Source: an uncultured Campylobacteraceae bacterium (lineage in GTDB: Bacteria > Campylobacterota > Campylobacteria > Campylobacterales > Arcobacteraceae). From it: DNA of 6,894 nucleotides. Below are positions 1 to 4,925 of this stretch, in pieces (the first letter of the stretch is position 1; every line of letters starts with the position of its first letter). The position numbers were made by a program, and so were the translations under genes. Where the stretch lies: assembly GCA_913057765.1 (NCBI GenBank), contig CAJXPH010000143.1:1-6894 (forward strand). The letters run 5' to 3'. Below the pieces are notes generated by a model, which was not told the DNA's origin, made no database searches, and was given only the letters and a program-made list of their open reading frames with translations.

Positions 1-49
1 ATCTACACTATCCTCTTCGTCGGCAGCGTCAGATGTGTATAAGAGACAG
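1..49 (+). other. Illumina Nextera i5 adapter (untrimmed sequencing artefact)
   Basis: These bases read in order as the last 8 bases of the Illumina P5 oligo (ATCTACAC, 1-8), an 8-base index TATCCTCT (9-16, which I recall as the Nextera i5 index 503), the Nextera Read 1 stem TCGTCGGCAGCGTC (17-30) and the 19-base Tn5 mosaic end AGATGTGTATAAGAGACAG (31-49). The order and spacing match a Nextera library end exactly. The stretch is also more G/C-rich than the rest of the window. It is synthetic and should be masked. Genomic sequence starts at base 50, so the window begins at a contig edge. Confidence 0.97.
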
Positions 50-541
50 TTTATAGGCCTTGCACTTTTAGGATTCTTAGCTTATGTATTAGGTGTGTTT
101 ATTGAAACTGGTTTAATGAATTTTATACCAAAACTTTACTCAAAAATTCCGGGATATGAGACAATAAAAGAACTTATAAATATTTTTAATACTTCTAAAT
201 CAGGAGAGCAGAAAGTTCTTGTTGTTCTTGTAAATGGATTTGCCAAAGATGATTATAATATAGGACTTATGTATTCAACAAAAGAATCAGTTGTAAAAGA
301 TCATTATACAGTAACCCTATCTATGACTCCTATTCCAAATGGTGGATATATGTTTGAAACTCACAAAGATAAAATTTGGGTAATAGAAGAAGCAACATTT
401 GATACTAATCTACAGTATCTTTTATCAATGGGTGTAAAATCTATGTCAGAGATTTTAAATATTCAGCCAAAACCTATAGATGAATATAAAACTATCACTG
501 AGTATTTAGAAGAAAGAGAAAATAAAGAGGTTTTAGAATAA
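50..541 (+). CDS. DUF502 family (COG2928) membrane protein, 5'-truncated by contig end
   Basis: This is the C-terminal 163 residues of a protein of unknown function in the DUF502 family, whose members are small bacterial inner-membrane proteins of roughly 200 residues with two N-terminal membrane helices. The visible part starts inside a hydrophobic segment (residues 1-20 of the fragment), probably the second helix. It is followed by an IPxLYSxIPGYxxIK-like stretch (26-40), a VLVVLVNGF strand (56-64), the family-typical TPxPxxG motif (93-99) and a late LLSMGV segment (124-129) at the place where relatives have an I-S-G-G-V turn. Reading starts in frame directly after the adapter. An apparent GTG start at base 35 lies in the adapter and adds five false residues (MYKRQ). 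About 40-60 N-terminal residues, including the first helix, are missing. It ends with TAA, and no clear terminator follows. Family assignment is from remembered motifs; the biochemical role is unknown. Confidence 0.78.
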   Translation, partial: FIGLALLGFLAYVLGVFIETGLMNFIPKLYSKIPGYETIKELINIFNTSKSGEQKVLVVLVNGFAKDDYNIGLMYSTKESVVKDHYTVTLSMTPIPNGGYMFETHKDKIWVIEEATFDTNLQYLLSMGVKSMSEILNIQPKPIDEYKTITEYLEERENKEVLE

Positions 542-597
542 TCATAATTCATAAACTTTTATTTGTATTTATTTTCTTTAAATTAATAATATAGGTA

Positions 598-613
598 TTG
601 ACTAACTAGTCAA
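598..613. promoter_or_regulatory. Palindromic operator 1, TetR-type
   Basis: TTGACTAACTAGTCAA is a perfect 7-base inverted repeat (TTGACTA / TAGTCAA) around a 2-base centre. Its size and GAC...GTC layout resemble operators of TetR-family repressors such as NemR. It overlaps the -35 element of the upstream EamA promoter, a position suited to repression. No TetR gene lies in the window, so the regulator is inferred and would be encoded elsewhere. Confidence 0.65.
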
Positions 614-627
614 ATCTATGCTATGAT
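598..627 (+). promoter_or_regulatory. Promoter P1 of the EamA gene
   Basis: A -35 TTGACT (598-603), an 18-base spacer and a -10 TATGAT (622-627) preceded by TGC (619-621, extended -10) give a good sigma-70-type promoter. The start point would fall near base 634, so operator 2 would lie just downstream of it. Confidence 0.6.
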
Positions 628-637
628 GCTTTGTCAT

Positions 638-653
638 TTGACCAACCAGTCAG
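638..653. promoter_or_regulatory. Palindromic operator 2, TetR-type, imperfect
   Basis: TTGACCAACCAGTCAG keeps the outer TGAC / GTCA arms of operator 1 but has mismatches in the inner arm and at the last base. Its centre lies 40 bases from that of operator 1, close to four helical turns, so two dimers would sit on a similar face of the DNA. It probably binds the same repressor more weakly. Confidence 0.55.
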
Positions 654-668
654 TTTGTATGCTAAAAT
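638..668 (+). promoter_or_regulatory. Possible second promoter P2 of the EamA gene
   Basis: TTGACC (638-643) and TAAAAT (663-668) with an upstream TGC (660-662) repeat the P1 layout, but the spacer is 19 bases, longer than ideal. The extended -10 may compensate. Transcripts would start near base 675, only about 5 bases before the ribosome binding site GAGGAG (680-685). Confidence 0.4.
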
Positions 669-690
669 ACTTAATTTATGAGGAGTTAAC

Positions 691-1572
691 ATGATAGGGA
701 AAACAATTTTAACTAATAAAATAGGACATTTTATATTTCCTTTTTTGTTTGTATTATTATACGGAAGTGGTTTTGTTGGTGCAAAATATGGATTACCATA
801 TTCAACACCTTTAAGTTTTTTAACATTAAGATTTTTTATTGCAGGAGCAATTCTATTATTAATTGCAAAAATATTAAAAGAATCTTTTCCTTCATTAACA
901 GATATATTTTATATTAGTGTTGCGGGTTCTTTGACTGTTGCAACATTCTCTATAGGTGTTTTTATATCAATAGATATGGGGTTGTCTCCTTCTTTATCAG
1001 CAATTATTATTGCGTTACAACCAATTTTTGTTGCAATACTCGCAAAAAGTTTTGTAGATGAAGAAGTTATGCCAAGACAGTGGTTTGGATTAATTATTGG
1101 ACTATTTGGAGTGTTACTTGTAGTTTTCCATAATATGGACTTTAGTACTGCTGGTTTATATTCTATTCTATTATCAGTAGTGGGACTTTTAGGATTAACT
1201 TTTGGAAGCTTATATCAAAAAAAGTATTGTTCTAATATGAGTTTATTTACTGGGGGTTCTATTCAGTCTTTAAGTTCTGGATTTATTTGTTTAATACTTT
1301 TATTACTTTTTGATAGTTATAAAATTATTTGGTCATCAGAGTTTGTTTATGCTCTTTCATTTATGGCAATAGGAGTTTCTATTGGAGCTCTAAGTTTATT
1401 GTATATTATGATACAAAGGTCTGAAGTAAGTAAAGTTGCAAGTTTATTTTATCTTGTACCTGTTTCAGCCGCTATTACGGGATATTTAATATATGATGAG
1501 GTATTTGATTTATTAACTGGCTTAGGGGTAGTAATTGTTGCTATTGGAGTATATTTAACAAATAAAAAATAG
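691..1572 (+). CDS. EamA family (DMT superfamily) transporter
   Basis: This encodes an inner-membrane permease of the drug/metabolite transporter superfamily, 293 residues, the usual size for a two-repeat EamA protein. About ten hydrophobic helices can be placed (roughly 13-31, 41-62, 72-95, 99-120, 130-147, 153-173, 187-207, 217-240, 245-267 and 272-290). Both halves carry the family's repeat signature: a Pro in a helix, then an acidic turn, then a glycine-rich helix ending in G-V-x-L (P111, E124/E125 and G140-V-L-L in the first half; P257, D269/E270 and G286-V-Y-L in the second). The start is ATG, with GAGGAG ending 5 bases upstream. The gene stands alone behind the duplicated operator-promoter region, which suggests expression induced by a ligand of a TetR-type repressor. 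Its substrate cannot be read from sequence; relatives export amino acids, metabolites or toxic compounds. It converges on yraN with 19 bases between the stops. Confidence 0.92.
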   Translation: MIGKTILTNKIGHFIFPFLFVLLYGSGFVGAKYGLPYSTPLSFLTLRFFIAGAILLLIAKILKESFPSLTDIFYISVAGSLTVATFSIGVFISIDMGLSPSLSAIIIALQPIFVAILAKSFVDEEVMPRQWFGLIIGLFGVLLVVFHNMDFSTAGLYSILLSVVGLLGLTFGSLYQKKYCSNMSLFTGGSIQSLSSGFICLILLLLFDSYKIIWSSEFVYALSFMAIGVSIGALSLLYIMIQRSEVSKVASLFYLVPVSAAITGYLIYDEVFDLLTGLGVVIVAIGVYLTNKK

Positions 1573-1591
1573 TTTTTTTGTAGTAAAAAAG

Positions 1592-1924
1592 TTAGAGAGT
1601 AATGTTTTCTAAAAACTCAACTTCTTCATTTACTACAATTATTACATCAATGCAAAAACTAACATCAAGTTTTTTAATTTGTAAATAATAGTCAATACTT
1701 CGTTTTAGTTTTGATAGCTTTGAAGGTGTAACATTGTTTACTGCAGTTTCATATTCATTTGCTGATTTTACTTCTATAAAGTGATATATTTTGTCTTTTG
1801 TAGCGATGATATCTATCTCACCTAATTTTTTAGCGTAGAAATTTTGTTCAATAATTTTAAAGCTTTGTGAGATTAAGAACTCACAAGCTTTGCTTTCAGC
1901 AATATCGCCTTTACTGCGGCTCAA
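1592..1924 (-). CDS. yraN: YraN family (UPF0102) putative nuclease-fold protein
   Basis: The 110-residue product matches the UPF0102/YraN family, small cytoplasmic proteins with a Holliday-junction-resolvase/restriction-endonuclease-like fold. Visible marks are G6-x-x-A-E10 in the first helix, N28 before the core, the GEIDII motif (35-40, acidic D38) and the EVK motif (51-53), which together form a PD-(D/E)xK-type site. No activity is firmly established for the family. The start is TTG at 1924-1922, because no ATG or GTG is available before an upstream in-frame stop. AAGAG lies 6 bases ahead of that TTG. The first 14 bases overlap the 3' end of the oxidoreductase gene, so translation is probably coupled. 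In several Campylobacterota I recall yraN next to trxA-trxB; here the EamA gene follows instead. Confidence 0.9.
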   Translation of the reverse strand: MSRSKGDIAESKACEFLISQSFKIIEQNFYAKKLGEIDIIATKDKIYHFIEVKSANEYETAVNNVTPSKLSKLKRSIDYYLQIKKLDVSFCIDVIIVVNEEVEFLENITL

Positions 1925-3989
1925 TATCCACTCTTACAGATTTAAATCTAGCTGTTAAGATTAATTCATCTGCTTCATCTCCAAAGATAAAGTTTACTTT
2001 TGATTCAGGGTGATGGAACGTTGTAAAAAGTGTTCCAGGTTTGATATTTTTTGTATATCTAACTGGCATGATGGCAGTCTCACCATATTCAGTTTTCATG
2101 ATAATTTCATTACTTCCAATTCTTTCTTCATCTTCTTTTGAAGCAAGTACAACATCTTTTTCATATCTAGAATTTAGAGGTTCACATCGAACAGTTTGAG
2201 CAATATTGTTATAATGAACAATAGTTCTTCCTGTTGTTAAGTAGAACTCATTTTTTGGAGTTTTTATTTTTTTAACAAGTTTTTCTATTTGTTCTCTTAA
2301 TTTATATTGGTGGTATTGGAAGTATCCTTTTCCATCTGGTGTTCTAAATTCTTCAAGATGTAATACAGGAGTGTCTTCTTTCATAATTGGCCATTGCATA
2401 CCTCTATTTCTATTCTTTGATAGTTTGTGATAAGTTGCACCAAAATATCTACTTTTTACAGCAGCTTTAGTTTCATTCCAAACATCTTCTGAAGTTTCAT
2501 ATTCAAACTCACCATTGATTTTATTCTCAATATCTCTTAAAACTTCCCAATCATCTGGCATGTCAGCTTCAACAAGTGGTTGAGATAGATGAAGTCTTCT
2601 CATTGCATTTACATAAACACCAGTTTTTTCATAAGCAGATTTTACACCAAATACAATATCAGCTTTTTTTGTAACTTCATTCATAAATAGTTCATTTGAA
2701 ATAATTAAATCTAACTTTTCTAAAGCTCTATGAACTTTATTTTGGTTTGGATGAATATGGGCAATGTCTTCACCCATTACATACATAGCTTTTATTTTTC
2801 CTTCTAACATCTCATCAATTAACTCAGGAGTCATAAGTCCAATTTCTTTTGGAGTTTGATAATCTGGGTCAAAATATGGTAAACAACCTGTATCACATGC
2901 ACCTTGAACATTATTCTGTCCTCGTAAAGGCATAAGACCAGTCCCTGTTTTACCAATATTTCCAGTTAAAAGTGCTAAATGAACTACTGCCATTACAGCA
3001 TATGAACCATCTAAATGTTCAGTAATTCCAAGCCCCCAGAAGAACATAGATTGTTTTGTAGCATATTGTCTTGCAACTTCTGGAATTTGGTCAGCTATTT
3101 TTTCATAACCTTCAATATTTCTCATATATTCAGGATTTGCAAATGGGTCATTTAAAATTGATTCTTTATACTCTTCAAAACCAACACATCTAGCATCAAT
3201 GAATTCATTGTCATAAAGTTTTTCATTTAAAATTACATAAGCCATCATATTTAAAACAAGTAGATTTGCTTCATATGGGATTACAAGTTCTTCTCCATAT
3301 TTTCCAAGTTGAATTCTTCTTACATCAATAACTGTTAGAGTTGCAGTTTTAGACTTTGCAGCTTTTAAAATTCTATTTGCAACGATTGGGTGAGCTTCAG
3401 TTGTATTTGATCCCATTACAATAATATTTTCAGTTTTATAAACATCATCAAATGGATTAGTTGCAGCTCCTTCTCCAATAAGAGGTTTCATCCCTTTTAA
3501 AGATGGAGAATGACAAACTCTTGCACAACAATCTACATGTGGTGAATCCATTCCTTCTCTTACGAATTTTTGGAACATATAAGAACTTTCACATGAAGTT
3601 CTAGCTCCTCCCATTCCACAAAAGGCATGACGTCCGTGTTCTTCTTTTATTTCTGATAGTTTCCATGCGGCAAGTGAAGTGGTAAACTCATACGGAGTTT
3701 CATAATATTCATCATCAAATTCTTTTAAAGTTTTAGCTCTTGCTTTTAGCTCTCTTGGAAGATTATCAAGATTTTTTTCAATAAATGATTTTTTTACTCT
3801 AGTATTTCTAATTCTATCGGGAGCATCAACAAATCCAAAACCTTTTGAACCCTTGATACAAAGTTTTCCTTGAGATACATATCCATCATTTTGAGCATAT
3901 ATTTTTAAGATTTTGTTGTCTTTTACTTGTCCCGTGATATCACATCCAACACCACAATATGTACAGACTGAATTTATATCTGTAATCAT
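1911..3989 (-). CDS. FdhF-like molybdopterin oxidoreductase (formate dehydrogenase alpha family, Cys type)
   Basis: The 692-residue product resembles E. coli formate dehydrogenase H (715 residues) throughout and should oxidise formate or a related substrate at a bis-MGD Mo or W centre. Its N terminus binds one [4Fe-4S] cluster through C9, C12, C16 and C44, followed by K46, equivalent to the electron-relay lysine of FdhF. The active-site motif is VDCCARVCH, with C159 as the metal ligand where E. coli has selenocysteine, and H160 beside it. R356 in LRGQNNVQGACD matches the substrate-site arginine. The GSNTTEAHPIVAN segment (193-205) is typical of formate dehydrogenases. The C-terminal MGD-binding domain is present and ends in VRVDIEP. 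There is no twin-arginine signal, so it is cytoplasmic. No iron-sulfur, flavin or NAD-binding partner gene is in the window. I chose ATG at 3989-3987 over an in-frame TTG two codons earlier, because the TTG touches the ribosome binding site. Physiological substrate and electron partner are unknown. Confidence 0.9.
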   Translation of the reverse strand: MITDINSVCTYCGVGCDITGQVKDNKILKIYAQNDGYVSQGKLCIKGSKGFGFVDAPDRIRNTRVKKSFIEKNLDNLPRELKARAKTLKEFDDEYYETPYEFTTSLAAWKLSEIKEEHGRHAFCGMGGARTSCESSYMFQKFVREGMDSPHVDCCARVCHSPSLKGMKPLIGEGAATNPFDDVYKTENIIVMGSNTTEAHPIVANRILKAAKSKTATLTVIDVRRIQLGKYGEELVIPYEANLLVLNMMAYVILNEKLYDNEFIDARCVGFEEYKESILNDPFANPEYMRNIEGYEKIADQIPEVARQYATKQSMFFWGLGITEHLDGSYAVMAVVHLALLTGNIGKTGTGLMPLRGQNNVQGACDTGCLPYFDPDYQTPKEIGLMTPELIDEMLEGKIKAMYVMGEDIAHIHPNQNKVHRALEKLDLIISNELFMNEVTKKADIVFGVKSAYEKTGVYVNAMRRLHLSQPLVEADMPDDWEVLRDIENKINGEFEYETSEDVWNETKAAVKSRYFGATYHKLSKNRNRGMQWPIMKEDTPVLHLEEFRTPDGKGYFQYHQYKLREQIEKLVKKIKTPKNEFYLTTGRTIVHYNNIAQTVRCEPLNSRYEKDVVLASKEDEERIGSNEIIMKTEYGETAIMPVRYTKNIKPGTLFTTFHHPESKVNFIFGDEADELILTARFKSVRVDIEPQ

Positions 3990-3991
3990 AA

Positions 3992-4192
3992 TCAACCTCC
4001 GCCAACAAATTGTAATAGTTCTAATTTATCGTCATTTTTAACAACGTAATTATTCCATTCATCCTTTTTTACAATTTCCATGTTAACTGCTGCTGCCATA
4101 ACTTTATCTTCTACTTGTAATTCTTTGATTACTGCTTGAAGTGTAGAGTTTTCATTGAACTCTTTATTCTCACCATTTACAATAAGATTCAT
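3992..4192 (-). CDS. thiS: ThiS-like ubiquitin-fold sulfur carrier protein
   Basis: The 66-residue product has the length and features of ThiS, the small beta-grasp protein that carries sulfur as a C-terminal thiocarboxylate for the thiazole ring of thiamine. It opens with an LIVNGENKEF strand, has the family-typical AAAVNMEIVKKDEW segment (33-46; compare AVNxEVVxxxxW in relatives), a late DKLELLQFV strand and the essential C-terminal Gly-Gly, here Gly64-Gly65-Gly66. The start is ATG with AAAGG 6 bases upstream. It is first in the operon, and its stop lies 2 bases before the start of the FdhF-like gene. No thiF, thiG or thiH is in the window, so a role in thiamine synthesis is presumed from family, not context. 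MoaD, the molybdopterin-synthase carrier, is the main alternative given the neighbour, but MoaD is usually longer (about 80 residues). Confidence 0.85.
   Translation of the reverse strand: MNLIVNGENKEFNENSTLQAVIKELQVEDKVMAAAVNMEIVKKDEWNNYVVKNDDKLELLQFVGGG
3996..4000 (-). promoter_or_regulatory. Ribosome binding site of the fdhF-like gene, inside thiS
   Basis: On the - strand this reads GGAGG, 6 bases ahead of ATG at 3989. It is formed by the last two glycine codons of thiS (GGC GGA GGT TGA). It decides the start of the downstream gene and implies translational coupling. Confidence 0.8.
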
Positions 4193-4220
4193 CGCTTGCC
4201 TTTATTTATTTATTGTAAAG

Positions 4221-4252
4221 ATTTTATCTAATTTTTCTTTTATTTTTATCAA
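4221..4252 (-). promoter_or_regulatory. Possible promoter of the thiS-fdhF-yraN operon
   Basis: On the - strand a TTGATA (4252-4247) and a TAAAAT (4226-4221) lie in the gap before thiS, 20 bases apart. The spacing is long, and the region is so A/T-rich that chance matches are common. A promoter is expected here because the operon begins at thiS, but the exact boxes are weakly supported. Confidence 0.3.
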
Positions 4253-4270
4253 AAAGACTAATTTGTTAGT
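4250..4270 (-). terminator. Weak terminator candidate after the response regulator
   Basis: On the - strand ACTAA (4270-4266), a CAAA loop and TTAGT (4261-4257) form a 5-base stem followed by C and a run of five T (4255-4251). The TAA of the upstream gene sits in the stem. The hairpin is short and A/T-rich, so termination would be partial at best, and some read-through into thiS is possible. Confidence 0.35.
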
Positions 4271-4925
4271 TTGGACGTTCTACCATGTAACCAATTCCTC
4301 TTATATTAATAATAAAATCCTCTTTTAGAACTTTTTTTACACGATTAACTTCTGCTCTTATTGTTGCATTATCAATATCATCTCCATCATAAGCATATTC
4401 TCTAAACATGTCATAATTTACGACTAGGCTTCTATTTTGAGATAAAAGTGCGATGATTAGAAGTTGTCTTTTAGGTAAAATATATGGTTCATTATTAAAA
4501 TATAAAGTTGTAGTTTCATGGTCAAAACTATAAGATTTTGAAAGTCTTTTATGTTCTTGTGGAACAACTCTTGTTTTTAGGATCTTATTTATTCTTAGGT
4601 TTAGTTCTTTTAAATGAAATGGTTTTTTTAAATAATCATGACATCCAATATCAAAAGCTCTTGAAATCTCTTCAATATCAATTAGTGCCGAAATGAAAAT
4701 TGTTGGAACCATTCTTTTTTGTTCATGAAGTCTTTCTAGAATAGTTAACCCATCAATATCTGGTAGATTTATATCTAGAATTAACATATCAAATTTTTGT
4801 TCTTCCAATGTTTTTAAACATGTTTCCCCGTCTTTTGTAGAAATTATTGCATGGCCTACAGATTCAAGGTATTGTTTAATTGCATCATTTAACATAGAAT
4901 CATCTTCTAACAACAGTATTTTCAT
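4266..4925 (-). CDS. OmpR-family two-component response regulator
   Basis: This 219-residue transcription factor accepts phosphate from the kinase encoded just upstream. Residues 1-115 form the receiver domain: acidic pocket D8-D9, phospho-acceptor D51 in LDINLPDIDG, switch S79 in FISAL, and K101 in YLKKPF. All key residues are intact. Residues 125-219 form an OmpR/PhoB-type winged helix ending in the usual INIRGIGYMVERP strand. The ATG overlaps the kinase stop as ATGA, and the ribosome binding site AAGAGG (4939-4934) lies in the kinase's last codons. The gene is cytoplasmic and complete. Target promoters are unknown; the thiS operon, starting 73 bases downstream in the same direction, and the kinase operon itself are natural candidates. 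Confidence 0.94.
   Translation of the reverse strand: MKILLLEDDSMLNDAIKQYLESVGHAIISTKDGETCLKTLEEQKFDMLILDINLPDIDGLTILERLHEQKRMVPTIFISALIDIEEISRAFDIGCHDYLKKPFHLKELNLRINKILKTRVVPQEHKRLSKSYSFDHETTTLYFNNEPYILPKRQLLIIALLSQNRSLVVNYDMFREYAYDGDDIDNATIRAEVNRVKKVLKEDFIINIRGIGYMVERPN

Larger units (their letters stand above)
598..672 (+). repeat. Tandem near-duplicate of a promoter-operator unit
   Basis: Two units of about 35 bases start at 598 and 638. Each has TTGACYAACYAGTCA at its left end and TATGCTAwrATrCTT at its right end (617-631 and 658-672). The right-hand blocks match at 12 of 15 positions and the first 15 bases of the left blocks at 13 of 15, with a one-base length difference between the blocks. 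This looks like a local duplication of one control element, since diverged. Confidence 0.7.

Noticed and set aside
35..49. GTG start giving an MYKRQ N terminus to the first gene
   Set aside because: The codons lie in the Nextera mosaic end and are not genomic.
31..49. Tn5/IS50 mosaic end as a sign of a natural transposon
   Set aside because: It is joined to the Read 1 primer, index and P5 tail, which occur only in sequencing libraries.
1573..1590. T7 - GTAGT - A6 hairpin between the convergent EamA and yraN stops as a bidirectional terminator
   Set aside because: The stem contains only A-T pairs and would be too unstable; runs like this are expected by chance in such A/T-rich spacers.
3513..3515. 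Selenocysteine codon in the FdhF-like gene
   Set aside because: The codon at the Sec position reads TGT on the - strand, an ordinary cysteine; there is no in-frame TGA and no need for a SECIS element.
3987..3995. TTG at 3995 as the start of the FdhF-like gene
   Set aside because: It directly abuts GGAGG, leaving no spacing, while ATG at 3989 has ideal 6-base spacing.
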